Shown: positions 31,711 to 41,066, numbered from the stretch's first letter. The stretch: 64,000 nt of DNA from Halarchaeum nitratireducens (GCF_014647155.1 NZ_BMOQ01000002.1:310001-374000), one strand, 5' to 3'. Notes: generated from the sequence alone by a model not told the origin. Program-made: numbers and translations.

Positions 31711-33675
31711 ATGCAGACGAGCCGAGAGACGGGCACGGGTGTCGACGTGCGCGTGTCCAACATCGGCGGTATCGAAGAGACCGCAGTCAGCCTCACACCC
31801 GGCGTGAACGTCCTCGTCGGACGGAACGCGACGAACCGGACGTCGTTCCTGCAGTCGCTCATGGCCGTCGCGGGCAGCGAGCGCGCCACGCTCAAGGGCG
31901 ACAGCGAGGAGGGACGCGTCGAGGCCGATCTCGACGGAGAGACATTCACGCGCGTGCTGACGCGGCGCGGGGACGGCGTCGACTTCTCCGGCGATCCGAT
32001 CGTCGACGACGCCGAGGTGGCGGACCTGTTCGCCTTCCTGTTGGAGGACAACGAGGCGCGACGCGCGGTGGCGACGCAGGGCGACCTGCGCGAGCTCGTG
32101 ATGCGGCCGGTCGACACCGAGGCGATCAACGATCGGATCGACGAACTGGTCGCGGAGCGCGATCGGATCGACGACGAAATCGAGAACGCGGAGGCCGCGG
32201 GACGGCGGATCCCCGACTTGGAGGAGCGCCGCGTGGAGCTGCTCGACGAGATCGAGGCGAAACGCGAGGCCCTCGAAGAGAAGCAAGCGGAGATCGACGA
32301 CGCGGACGCCGACGTCGACGAGTCCCGCGAGGAGCGCGACGAATTGGAAGACGCGCTCGACGACCTCAACGATCGCCGAGCGGAGCTGGACCGGATCGCC
32401 TCCCGGCTGGAGAACGAGCGATCCAGCCTCTCGTCGGTGCGGTCGGAGCGCGAGGACGTCGCCGCGACGCTCGAGGAGTTAGAGAGCGTCTCGGAGGAGC
32501 GCGCGGACTACCTCGACGAACAGGTGTCGTCGCTTCGCGATCGAAAGCGCGAGCTCGACTCGACGATCACGCAGCTCCAGAGCCTCATCCAGTTCAACGA
32601 GGAGATGTTGGAGGGCGAGCACACCGAGGTGCTCCAGTTGCTCGCCGACGACGAGGGCGGAGACGGGTCGAACGCGGTGACGGACGCGCTCCTCGCCGGC
32701 GCGGAGAGCGCGGCGGGGCGCTGTTGGACGTGCGGTTCTGAGGTGTCGATGGAAGAGATCGAGGAGACGCTGGACACGCTCCGCGAGCTCGCTCGGGAGA
32801 AGCGACAGGAGCGATCGTCGGTGACGACCGAACTCGAGGAGGTCCAGTCGGAACGCAACGAGATCGAGACGCGCGTCGAGCGCCGCGAGGACCTCGAGGC
32901 GCGCCTCGAAGAGCTCGGCGAGGAGATCGAGACCCGCGAGGCCAACGTCGAGCGACTCACCGAAAGCCGCGAGGAGGCGGCCGACGCCGTCGAGGACTTG
33001 GAGGAGACGGTCGAGGAGCTGGAGGCGGGCCGACACAGCGCCGTGCTCGACCTCCACCGGGAGGCGAACGAACTCCAGTTCGAGTTGAACGACCTGCAGG
33101 ACGACTTGGAGGACATCGAGTCCGAGATCGCGTCGCTCGAAGCCGAGGTCGATCGGAAGTCGGAGCTGACGGAGAAACGCGAGTCGATCGCGGACGAGCT
33201 CGCGGAGCTGCGGACGCGGATCGAGCGACTGGAGGCGGAGGCCGTCGAATCGTTCAACGAGCACATGGAGACGGTGCTCGACGTGCTCGACTACGGGAAC
33301 GTCTCGCGGGTCTGGATCGAGCGCGCCACCGAGCAGGTCCGCGAGGGGCGCCGCAAGGTCGAGCGGACGGCCTTCCGGCTCCACGTGATCCGGACGGGGG
33401 CGGACGGCACGGCGTACGAGGACACGGTCGAGCACCTCTCGGAGTCCGAACGCGAGGTCATCGGGCTCGTCTTCGGACTGGCGGGCTACCTCGTCCACGA
33501 GGTGTACGAGGAGTGTCCGTTCATGCTCTTGGACTCGCTGGAGGCCATCGATTCGAGTCGGATCGCGGCGCTCGTCGACTACTTCCACGAGTACGCACCG
33601 TACATCGCCGTCGCGCTCCTGCCGGAGGACGCGCAGGCGCTCGACGACGACTACCGGCGCGTGACCGAGATCTGA
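31711..33675 (+). CDS. sph: Archaea-specific SMC-related protein (Sph) with altered ATPase motifs
   Basis: A 654-residue protein with an N-terminal nucleotide-binding half, two long coiled coils (about residues 125-330 and 345-530) around a Rad50-like CxxC hook (Cys338, Cys341), and a C-terminal half. The P-loop reads GRNATNRTS (37-45), with Arg43 where Lys is usual. The signature motif is HLSESERE near residue 575. The Walker B segment reads FMLLDSLEAID, with Ser609 where the catalytic Glu is usual. Sph proteins are haloarchaeal relatives of SMC/Rad50 linked to chromosome dynamics and, next to rdfA, to cell shape. The altered motifs may be a family trait. Confidence 0.87.
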   Translation: MQTSRETGTGVDVRVSNIGGIEETAVSLTPGVNVLVGRNATNRTSFLQSLMAVAGSERATLKGDSEEGRVEADLDGETFTRVLTRRGDGVDFSGDPIVDDAEVADLFAFLLEDNEARRAVATQGDLRELVMRPVDTEAINDRIDELVAERDRIDDEIENAEAAGRRIPDLEERRVELLDEIEAKREALEEKQAEIDDADADVDESREERDELEDALDDLNDRRAELDRIASRLENERSSLSSVRSEREDVAATLEELESVSEERADYLDEQVSSLRDRKRELDSTITQLQSLIQFNEEMLEGEHTEVLQLLADDEGGDGSNAVTDALLAGAESAAGRCWTCGSEVSMEEIEETLDTLRELAREKRQERSSVTTELEEVQSERNEIETRVERREDLEARLEELGEEIETREANVERLTESREEAADAVEDLEETVEELEAGRHSAVLDLHREANELQFELNDLQDDLEDIESEIASLEAEVDRKSELTEKRESIADELAELRTRIERLEAEAVESFNEHMETVLDVLDYGNVSRVWIERATEQVREGRRKVERTAFRLHVIRTGADGTAYEDTVEHLSESEREVIGLVFGLAGYLVHEVYEECPFMLLDSLEAIDSSRIAALVDYFHEYAPYIAVALLPEDAQALDDDYRRVTEI

Positions 33676-34148
33676 GGGGGCGCGCCGTTCGACCGCGGAT
33701 CGGTCGGATTCGAGTCGAGGGGGAGTAGGGAGCCAGGTGGTTCGGTATTCTAGTAATACTGCTCAGAATTACCGAGTGTACTTTCCGTACAGATATTCTG
33801 ATCAACACTGCCAGATGGGGGTTCCATTCAGGATTGTTGGACGTGTTGTCTGAGTAGACAGAGTGTACAGCCGGTGCGGACGGTTCGCATGAGCCGCCGG
33901 GCGGTTCGAACGGTGTCGTCGGTGTCGTCGGAGGGACGAGCCAAGGGGCGAACGACCGAGGAACGGCTGTGCGTGAAAAGGGAGATCGGGATCGTCCCGC
34001 GGCGGGGTGATCGGTGAGTCGCGGCCCGGCGAGCGCGGCTCCGCGATACCGTCGACCGCAGCGCGGCGAGGCGACGACGGCGACGCACGGTCCGGGAGGG
34101 CGGAAAACAGCACGAACGTTTTCGTGAAGCGGGGGCGAAAGAGCCGCC
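33676..34148. other. Gene-free stretch with operator-like repeat
   Basis: About 470 bases between the sph gene and the Lrp-like regulator. The first part is AT-rich and contains the imperfect palindrome at 33753-33772 and a short inverted repeat TGTCT-GAGT-AGACA near 33850. The rest is high-GC with no convincing frame. Confidence 0.5.
33753..33772. promoter_or_regulatory. Second copy of the parA-type palindrome (one mismatch)
   Basis: GTAATACTG, two bases, then CAGAATTAC. The arms match those at 29557-29580 over nine bases with a single mismatch. It lies downstream of sph and 376 bases before the Lrp-like gene. Together with the site upstream of parA it flanks the parA-rdfA-sph block. Confidence 0.45.
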
Positions 34149-34736
34149 ATGAGCAGTTCGAACGGCGATCTCGACATCTCACCGCGCGACGTGGTCATCA
34201 TGAAGGTGCGAGTCGAGTATCCGACGGTCTCGACGCGCGAGCTCAGCGATATCCTGAAAAACGAGTACGGGATCGAGCTCTCGCACAACCGCATCAACGA
34301 GATCCTCCGCGAGCTCTCCGAGTCGGGCGCGTTCCGCGAGACGATCTTCCCGAACCAGGAGATGTTCCGCCACTACCTCTTCCGGATCGCGTTTCACTAC
34401 CCGAACTTCGCGGAGGGGTGGGAGTCGTGCTACTGGGACCTCCGGGAGGACCCGCACGTGCTCATGTTCTTCAACGCCGACAGCCGGTATCACTGGCACC
34501 TCGTCACGCAGTTCCGCAGCGACGAACAGATGGGACGGTGGGTGCACGAGTTCTTCAAGGAGCACGGCGACTTCCTCGAGGACTTCCACAACACGATGCT
34601 CCGGAACGTCCACAAGTTCCAGACGGACGCGGCCATCTTCGACGACATCCTCGTGGAGACGCCGGAGGGGCGCGCGTACCTCGAAGAGCATTACGGGGAG
34701 ATCGACACGGCCACCGATACGGAGGGCACCGACTAG
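34149..34736 (+). CDS. Lrp/AsnC-like winged-helix regulator
   Basis: A 195-residue protein with an N-terminal DNA-binding domain (VVIMKVRVEYPTVSTRELSD, then LSHNRINEILRELSESGAF) and a larger C-terminal domain rich in Trp, His and Phe (HYPNFAEGWESCYWDLRED, DSRYHWHLVTQF) that could bind an aromatic or other small ligand. The closest plan is the Lrp-like family, though the C-terminal domain is not a standard RAM domain. It precedes the monooxygenase gene and probably controls this cluster, which is an inference. Confidence 0.75.
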   Translation: MSSSNGDLDISPRDVVIMKVRVEYPTVSTRELSDILKNEYGIELSHNRINEILRELSESGAFRETIFPNQEMFRHYLFRIAFHYPNFAEGWESCYWDLREDPHVLMFFNADSRYHWHLVTQFRSDEQMGRWVHEFFKEHGDFLEDFHNTMLRNVHKFQTDAAIFDDILVETPEGRAYLEEHYGEIDTATDTEGTD

Positions 34737-34877
34737 CGGGATCGAGTACGGACCCCCTGACGGCTCATCGTCTGTCGTAAGAGAAATAGCGTGTTTTCTC
34801 GTTCTTCGGTCATTGGATAGCCGATCGTAGGTAGATGCGTAAACACCAAGTGGACCGAAATAGATTGATCAGGAAAG

Positions 34878-36095
34878 ATGAGTGAGGACCAAGTCATCGT
34901 CGCGGGCGCGGGGCCGACCGGGATGGTCGCGGCGCTCGGTCTGCAGGCGCGGGGTATCCCCGTCGAGTTGTACGAGGCGGACCCAGAGGACCGCGATCGA
35001 CCGGGGAGTCGCGCCATCTTCGTCCACGGTGCGACGCTGCGGACGTTGGACGCCCTCCATCCGGACCTCGGCTCGGACCTCGCCGAGCGAGGGATGGTCT
35101 GGCCGACCCGACGGACGCTGTTCCGCGGCGAGGAAGTCTTCTTGCGCACGTACGACGACCCACTCGACGCGGATGACGGGCTCCCGCCGTTCACCAGCCT
35201 CCCGCAGGTGTGGACGGAGGACGTCCTGCTCGACACGCTCGACGACGTCGGGATCGACATTCACTGGAACACGCCCGTGGAGACCGTCGAATCGCGCCCG
35301 GACGGCGTCACGGTCGACACGGGGGACGGCGAGACGCACGAGGCGTCGTACGTCGTGGGTGCGGACGGCGCGGGCTCGACCGTCCGCAAGGAGATCGGGG
35401 CGGACTTCGCGGGCGATCAGTCGGAGAACTACTTCATCATCGCGGACATCGAGGAGGTCCCGGACGATCCGCGCCCGCCCGAGCGCGTCTTCCACTACGA
35501 CGCGCCCGAGCTCGGCGGTCGCAACCTCCTGATCGTCCCGTTCCAGGGCGGCTGGCGCGTCGACATCCAGTGTAAGCCGGACGACGACCCGGACCGGATC
35601 ACGAGCGACGCGGTCATCTCGGAGTACGCGGCGCGCGCGCTCGGCGAGCGGTACCGCGACCGCGTGGAGTGGGTGTCGGCCTACCAGTTCAAACAGGTCA
35701 ACGCCGACGCGTACGCCGACGAGCACGCTCGCGTGCTGCTCGCGGGCGAGGCTGCCCACCTCTTCGCGCCGTTCGGGGCGCGCGGGATGAACTCGGGGAT
35801 CGCGGACGCGGACGCGGTCGCCTCGGCCATCGCGGGCGCGCTCGCCGCGGACGTCGACGCGGTCGCGCGCGCGGAGATCGAGAAGTGCGCCGAGCGCCGC
35901 CGGCGCGCCGGCGAGTGGAACAAGGACGCGGCGGCACAAGCGCTCGAATACCTCCAGGGCGAGCGCGTCGTGACGAAGGCGAAAAAGCGCCTCGCGGCGG
36001 CGCTCGCGGACTACTACGAGCCCGCGGGCGAGTGGCTCGACGACGCGCCCTACGGGCCACACGGGAGCCCGCCGGTCTCCATCGGCCAGTACTGA
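34878..36095 (+). CDS. FAD-dependent aromatic-ring monooxygenase
   Basis: A 405-residue class A flavoprotein monooxygenase, probably hydroxylating an aromatic acid with NAD(P)H and O2. It has the dinucleotide motif VAGAGPTGMVAALGL at about 8-22 and the DG motif VVGADGAGSTVRKE near residue 160. The second FAD motif reads LLAGEAAHLFAPFGARGMN near residue 290; the usual form is GDAAH, so Glu replaces Asp here. The family includes 3-hydroxybenzoate 6-hydroxylase and salicylate hydroxylases, which would feed gentisate. The substrate is not determined by sequence. Confidence 0.85.
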   Translation: MSEDQVIVAGAGPTGMVAALGLQARGIPVELYEADPEDRDRPGSRAIFVHGATLRTLDALHPDLGSDLAERGMVWPTRRTLFRGEEVFLRTYDDPLDADDGLPPFTSLPQVWTEDVLLDTLDDVGIDIHWNTPVETVESRPDGVTVDTGDGETHEASYVVGADGAGSTVRKEIGADFAGDQSENYFIIADIEEVPDDPRPPERVFHYDAPELGGRNLLIVPFQGGWRVDIQCKPDDDPDRITSDAVISEYAARALGERYRDRVEWVSAYQFKQVNADAYADEHARVLLAGEAAHLFAPFGARGMNSGIADADAVASAIAGALAADVDAVARAEIEKCAERRRRAGEWNKDAAAQALEYLQGERVVTKAKKRLAAALADYYEPAGEWLDDAPYGPHGSPPVSIGQY

Positions 36096-36201
36096 TCACC
36101 GGGAGTCGCGGGCGCGCGACGAGCACGGACCGAGCCGGACCGGTCCCCGTCTCCCGACGGTGTACTTTGATAACGCTAGCGACCACTCTCACGATAACAC
36201 C

Positions 36202-39200
36202 ATGACGACGCGACAGACGGACGCCGCGCCGCCGGATCCGGCGACGGCATCGGACGCCGACTACGATTACGCGGGCGAGGACGTCGAGCGGCCCGATCTG
36301 CTCGACGCGCTCGACCGGCGCGCCGACGGCGAGGTGCGCTTCGATTCGTACTCGCGCGAACTGTACGCGACGGACGCGAGCCCGTACGAGGTGACGCCGA
36401 TCGGCGTCGTCTTCCCGCGGAACACGGCGGACGTCGCGGCGGTGGTGGAGTACTGCGCGGCCGAGGACGTCCCAGTGCTCCCGCGGGGCGGCGGGACGAG
36501 CCTCGCGGGCCAGACGGTGAACGAGGCGGTCGTCCTCGACTTCACGCGCCACATGGACGGCGCGGCGGACGCCGACCCGGAGGCCCGGACGGTGCGCGTC
36601 CAGCCCGGCATCACGCTCGCGCGGCTGAACGACGGGCTCTCGGTTTACGACCTGAAGTTCGCGCCCGATCCCGCGGCGGGCGACCGGAGCGTCATCGGCG
36701 GCGCGATCGGGAACAACTCGACGGGGTCGCACTCGCTGAAGTACGGCAAGACGGACGCGTACGTCGAGGAGGTCGAGGCAGTCCTCGCGGACGGGAGCGT
36801 GACGCGCTTCGGTGAGGTGTCGATCGGCGAGATCCGCGAGCGCGCGGACGCCGAGGGCGACATCGAGGGGCGCATCCACGCGGCCGTCCTCGACGTGCTC
36901 GAAACCGAGCGCGCGGAGATCGACGCGCGCTATCCCGAGTTGAAGCGCAACGTCTCCGGCTACAACTTCGACATGCTCGTCGACGAGGCCTACGAGGGAG
37001 CGCGGGCCGCGGCGGACGCGGACGCGGGTGCGGATGCGGCCGACGAGGGGGACGCGCTTCCCGACGACGCGACGGTGAACCTCGCGCGCCTGCTCGCGGG
37101 GTCGGAGGGGACGCTCGCGATCGTCACGGAAGCGACCGTTTCACTCGAACCCATCCCGGAGACGAAGGCCGTCGCGCTCCTCACCTACGACGAGCTGACG
37201 GCGGCGGTCGAGGACGTCACGGAGGTGCTCGAACACGACCCGGCGGCCGTGGAGTTCATCGACGACACGCTGATCGATCTCGCGGGCGACACCTCGGAGT
37301 TCCACGACGTCGTCGAGATGCTTCCGGAGGGGACGCGGGCGGCGCTCCTCGTCGAGTTCTACGCCGAGAGCGACGACGAGGGGCGCGAGAAGGTGGACGC
37401 GCTCGTCGCCGACCGCGTCGGGACGGCGGCGATGGACGCGATCGAGGCGCACGGGGAGGACGAACGCGGGCGCGTGTGGAAGCTCCGGAAGGCAGGCAAC
37501 CCGATCCTGCTCTCGCGGACGACGGACGAGAAGCACCTCTCGTTCATCGAGGACTGCGCGGTGCCCGCGGACGTGCTCCCGGAGTACGTCGCGGGCTTCC
37601 GGGAGATCCTCGCGGACCACGACACCTTCGGGGCGTTCTACGGCCACGCGGGGCCGGGCGTCCTGCACATCCGTCCGTTGATCACGACGAAGACGGAGGA
37701 GGGGCTCGCGGCGTACGAGAGCATCGCGGACGAGGTGACGGACCTCGTCGTCGAACTGGGCGGAAGCGTCTCCGGCGAGCACGGTGACGGGCGCGCGCGC
37801 ACCCAGTGGAACGAGAAGCTCTACGGGCGCGAGCTCTGGGAGACGTTCCGGGAGCTCAAGACGGCGTACGATCCCGACTGGCTGCTCAATCCGGGACAGG
37901 TCTGTGGCTACGACCCGGACGAGACCCTGCCCGAGGGCGTCCCCAAGCGCGCGCGACGCGTCTCGATGACGGAAGACCTGCGCTACGACCCCGACTACGA
38001 GTTCGACGCGGACTTCGAACCCGAGCTCGTCTGGGAGAACGACAACGGCTTCGAGGGGATGGTCGAGCTCTGTCACGGCTGTGGCGGCTGTCGGACCGAC
38101 CAGGACACCGCCGGGGGCGTGATGTGCCCGACGTACCGCGCGAGCGACGAGGAGATTCAGGCGACTCGCGGCCGCGCGAACCTCCTTCGGCAGGCGATGA
38201 GCGGCGACCTCCCCGACGAGCAGTTCGACGTCGAGTTCATGCACGAGGTGATGGACCTCTGCATCGGCTGTAAGGGCTGTTCGAACGACTGTCCGAGCGA
38301 GGTCGACATGGCGAAGATGAAGGCCGAGGTGACCCACGAGTACCACCAACGCGAGGGCGCGAGCCTGCGCGATCGGATCTTCGCCAACGTGGACACGCTC
38401 TCGAAGCTCGGGTCGATGGCCGCGCCGCTCTCGAACCTCGCCGCGAAGATCCCGGGCTCCCGCGCGCTCCTCGAACGGACGCTCGGCATCACGTCGGAGC
38501 GTAGCCTCCCGTCCTTCCGTGCGCAGACGCTGCACGACTGGTTCGAGGCGCGCGGCGGCTCGCGGGTGTCGAAAGCGGAGGCGAAACGGCGGGTCGTCTT
38601 CTTCGTCGACACCTACACGAACTACAGCCACCCGGCGGTCGGGAAGGCGGCGATCGAGGTCTTGGAGGCCGCGGGCGTCCACGTCGACCTCGCGGAGCGC
38701 ACGGACAGCGGCCGGCCCGCCCACTCGAAGGGCTTCCTCGACAAGTCGCGCGCGACGGCGTCCGAGAACGTCGCGGAGCTCCACCCGCGCGTCGAGGACG
38801 GGTGGGACGTCGTCCTCGTCGAGCCCTCGGACGCCGTGATGGTCCAGCACGACTACCGCGACCTGCTCTCGGGCGAGCGCGTCGAGGCCGTCGCGGAGAA
38901 CACCTACGGCGTGATGGAGTACCTCGACGCGCACCGGCTCGTCGAGGAGCTCGACACGCGCGACCCCGCGGAGACGCTGACCTACCACGGCCACTGCCAC
39001 CAGAAGGCCGTGAAGAAGGACCACCACGCGGTCGGCGCGCTCCGGCGGGCGGGCTACGAGGTGGACCCGCTCGATTCGGGCTGTTGTGGAATGGCGGGCT
39101 CGTTCGGCTACGAGGCCGAGCACACCTCGATGAGCGACGCGATCGGCGACGTCCTCTTCGAGCAGGTCGCGGAGAGCGACGGTGATCGCGTCGTCGCGCC

Positions 39201-39300
39201 GGGCGCGTCCTGTCGCACCCAGCTCGGGGACCGCGACGAGGACGCCGAGCGTCCCCCGACGCCGATCGAGATGCTGGCGACCGCGGTCCGCACCGCGTAA
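36202..39300 (+). CDS. FAD-linked oxidase / 4Fe-4S oxidoreductase fusion (D-lactate or 2-hydroxyacid dehydrogenase type)
   Basis: A 1032-residue fusion. Residues 60-250 form a PCMH FAD-binding domain (VFPRNTADVAAVVEYC, LPRGGGTSLAGQTV). Residues 320-590 form the FAD-oxidase C-terminal domain (FYGHAGPGVLHIRPL, SGEHGDGRARTQW). Two ferredoxin-type clusters follow near residue 622 (CHGCGGC) and 687 (CIGCKGCSNDCPSE). A GlpC/CCG domain with YHGHCHQKAVKKD and DSGCCGMAGSFGYE near 930-970 ends the protein. Such proteins oxidise D-lactate, glycolate or D-2-hydroxyglutarate and pass electrons to the membrane. Position in this cluster suggests a role in handling aromatic-breakdown products, but the substrate is open. 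The start at 36202 is the ATG nearest the domain. Confidence 0.87.
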   Translation: MTTRQTDAAPPDPATASDADYDYAGEDVERPDLLDALDRRADGEVRFDSYSRELYATDASPYEVTPIGVVFPRNTADVAAVVEYCAAEDVPVLPRGGGTSLAGQTVNEAVVLDFTRHMDGAADADPEARTVRVQPGITLARLNDGLSVYDLKFAPDPAAGDRSVIGGAIGNNSTGSHSLKYGKTDAYVEEVEAVLADGSVTRFGEVSIGEIRERADAEGDIEGRIHAAVLDVLETERAEIDARYPELKRNVSGYNFDMLVDEAYEGARAAADADAGADAADEGDALPDDATVNLARLLAGSEGTLAIVTEATVSLEPIPETKAVALLTYDELTAAVEDVTEVLEHDPAAVEFIDDTLIDLAGDTSEFHDVVEMLPEGTRAALLVEFYAESDDEGREKVDALVADRVGTAAMDAIEAHGEDERGRVWKLRKAGNPILLSRTTDEKHLSFIEDCAVPADVLPEYVAGFREILADHDTFGAFYGHAGPGVLHIRPLITTKTEEGLAAYESIADEVTDLVVELGGSVSGEHGDGRARTQWNEKLYGRELWETFRELKTAYDPDWLLNPGQVCGYDPDETLPEGVPKRARRVSMTEDLRYDPDYEFDADFEPELVWENDNGFEGMVELCHGCGGCRTDQDTAGGVMCPTYRASDEEIQATRGRANLLRQAMSGDLPDEQFDVEFMHEVMDLCIGCKGCSNDCPSEVDMAKMKAEVTHEYHQREGASLRDRIFANVDTLSKLGSMAAPLSNLAAKIPGSRALLERTLGITSERSLPSFRAQTLHDWFEARGGSRVSKAEAKRRVVFFVDTYTNYSHPAVGKAAIEVLEAAGVHVDLAERTDSGRPAHSKGFLDKSRATASENVAELHPRVEDGWDVVLVEPSDAVMVQHDYRDLLSGERVEAVAENTYGVMEYLDAHRLVEELDTRDPAETLTYHGHCHQKAVKKDHHAVGALRRAGYEVDPLDSGCCGMAGSFGYEAEHTSMSDAIGDVLFEQVAESDGDRVVAPGASCRTQLGDRDEDAERPPTPIEMLATAVRTA

Positions 39301-39434
39301 CGTCCAGAACATCGATTCCCGGCTCGCGTAATTCGTTCGCGCGACGTTGCCGAACGGTCACAAACATTATTGTTCGTGGTAGTCTCCGTCGAGGTATCGA
39401 TGGGACGAGACACGGACGCGGCGGGGCGACATCG

Positions 39435-40769
39435 ATGAGTCGGATGTGGAACCCGATGCTGGAGACGATGGACCGCGCGGACCTGCGGGCGCTTCAGGTC
39501 GATCGATTCCGCGAGCAGGTCCGACACGCCTACGATCACTCGCCGTTCTACCGGCGGAAACTCGACGCGGCAGGGATCGACCCGGACGGCATCCAGACGT
39601 TCGAGGACGTGCGGGCGGTGCCGACGACGAAGAAGGGCGAACTGCGCGAGGCGCAGGGCGGCGAGCCCTTCCCGTACGGCGACCTGCTCGCGGCGTCTCC
39701 CGAGGGGGTGACGGAGTATCACCAGACGTCGGGGACGACGGGCGAGCCCGTTCGACAGGCCGACTCGTGGAGCGACTGGGAGTGGTGGGGTGACTGTTGG
39801 GCGACCGTGCTCTGGGCGCAGGGCATCCGCCCCGACGATCGGGTCTTCTTTCCCTTCTCGTACAACGTCTTCGTCGCCTTCTGGGCGGCGCACTACGCCT
39901 GCGAGCGCATCGGCGCCGAGGTCGTGCCGGGCGGGAACCTCTCCTCCGCACAGCGCGTGCGCAAGATGCGCGAGATCGACGTGACGGCGTTCGCCAGCAC
40001 GCCGACGTACGCGCTTCGGCTGGCGGAGGTCGCCCGCGAGGAGGGGTTCGAGCCGACGGACTTCGCGGTCGACACCGTCGTCTGTGCGGGCGAACCCGGC
40101 GCGAGCGTGCCGGGGACGAAAGCGCGCATCGAGGAGGCGTGGGGCGCCGACGTCTACGACCACGCGGGCGCGACAGAAGCGGGCGCGTGGGGGTTCTCCT
40201 GTGACGGCGAGAGCGTCGGCCTCCACCTCAACGAGGCCCAGTTCCTGATCGAGGTGCTCGACGAGGACGGGGAGCCCGTCGATCCCGGCGAGACGGGCGA
40301 AATCGTCATCACGCCGTTGAACCGAACCGCCCAGCCGTACATCCGCTTCGAGCTGCGCGACGAAATCGGACTGCGCGAGGGCGCGGCCGTCTGCGACTGC
40401 GGGCGGACGTTCCGGTTCGCCGAAGGCGGCGTCCTCGGGCGGCTCGACGACCTGACGAAGGTCAACGGCGTCCTGCTCGCGCCGACCGCCATCGAGGACG
40501 CCGTCCGCTCCTACGACGGCGTCTCCGACGAGTACGAGGTGATCATCGACGACCACGAGGAGAAGCCGGACCTCGACGTCGTGACCGTCGTCGCCGAGGA
40601 GAACCCGGAGACGGACGTCTCGGCCGACGAGGCGAGCGAGGAGCTACGGAAGACGCTCAAACAGACGACGAGCATCACCTGTCGGATCGACGTCGTGCCG
40701 TACGAGTCGCTGGAGCGACCCGAGCTGAAGGCCGATCGGCTGGACGACCGACGTGAGAACCATGTCTGA
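39435..40769 (+). CDS. Phenylacetate-CoA ligase (PaaK)-family protein
   Basis: A 444-residue AMP-forming ligase of the PaaK type. It shows RFREQVRHAYDHSPFYRRKL near the N-terminus, the A3 loop YHQTSGTTGEPVR, the A5 region DHAGATEAGAWGF and a C-terminal GRLDDLTKVNGVLLAP. The expected late Lys is present in PELKADRLDD. PaaK enzymes activate phenylacetate or other aromatic or alkyl carboxylic acids with CoA. The substrate is not fixed by sequence. The last residues overlap the start of the small following gene by eight bases, so they are co-translated. Confidence 0.85.
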   Translation: MSRMWNPMLETMDRADLRALQVDRFREQVRHAYDHSPFYRRKLDAAGIDPDGIQTFEDVRAVPTTKKGELREAQGGEPFPYGDLLAASPEGVTEYHQTSGTTGEPVRQADSWSDWEWWGDCWATVLWAQGIRPDDRVFFPFSYNVFVAFWAAHYACERIGAEVVPGGNLSSAQRVRKMREIDVTAFASTPTYALRLAEVAREEGFEPTDFAVDTVVCAGEPGASVPGTKARIEEAWGADVYDHAGATEAGAWGFSCDGESVGLHLNEAQFLIEVLDEDGEPVDPGETGEIVITPLNRTAQPYIRFELRDEIGLREGAAVCDCGRTFRFAEGGVLGRLDDLTKVNGVLLAPTAIEDAVRSYDGVSDEYEVIIDDHEEKPDLDVVTVVAEENPETDVSADEASEELRKTLKQTTSITCRIDVVPYESLERPELKADRLDDRRENHV

Positions 40770-41019
40770 GGACGCACCCGACGATCTGGACGAACTGCGG
40801 GCGCTCGTCGCCGACCTCGACGCGTCGGCGGCGGCGCTCCGGGCGTACGGCGAGGCGAACGACGTCCCCGCGATCGAGCGCGGGGCGAAGCGCGTGCAGG
40901 GGACGCTCGACTCCGTGAAGCAGAACGTCCCCGGCGCGCTCGTGCGGGACGGAGCCGGTGGGGACGACGACGCCGATCCGAACGGCGAGTCGGGTGAGGG
41001 GCATGAACCGGGGCGGTAA
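40762..41019 (+). CDS. Small acidic protein coupled to the PaaK-type ligase
   Basis: An 85-residue protein starting at the ATG at 40762 inside the end of the ligase gene. The first 55 residues form an amphipathic helical region (LDELRALVADLDASAAALRAYG), followed by an acidic, Gly-rich tail. No known domain is recognised. The overlap suggests a dedicated partner or stability factor of the ligase. It stops seven bases before the AGAGG repeat tract. Confidence 0.6.
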   Translation: MSEDAPDDLDELRALVADLDASAAALRAYGEANDVPAIERGAKRVQGTLDSVKQNVPGALVRDGAGGDDDADPNGESGEGHEPGR

Positions 41020-41025
41020 AGGCCG

Positions 41026-41055
41026 AGAGGAGAGGAGAGGAGAGGAGAGGAGAGG
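41026..41055. repeat. Pentanucleotide tandem repeat (AGAGG)x6
   Basis: Six uninterrupted copies of AGAGG between the small protein and the 3' end of the convergent GH10 gene. The tract is prone to slippage. It lies outside coding sequence and may just be a neutral simple repeat. Confidence 0.9.
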
Positions 41056-41066
41056 GGACAGGTATC

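Noticed and set aside
33676-34148. Replication origin near the ParA/Sph block
   Set aside because: No Orc1/Cdc6 or RepH gene and no ORB-like repeats were seen. AT-rich repeats alone do not support an origin.
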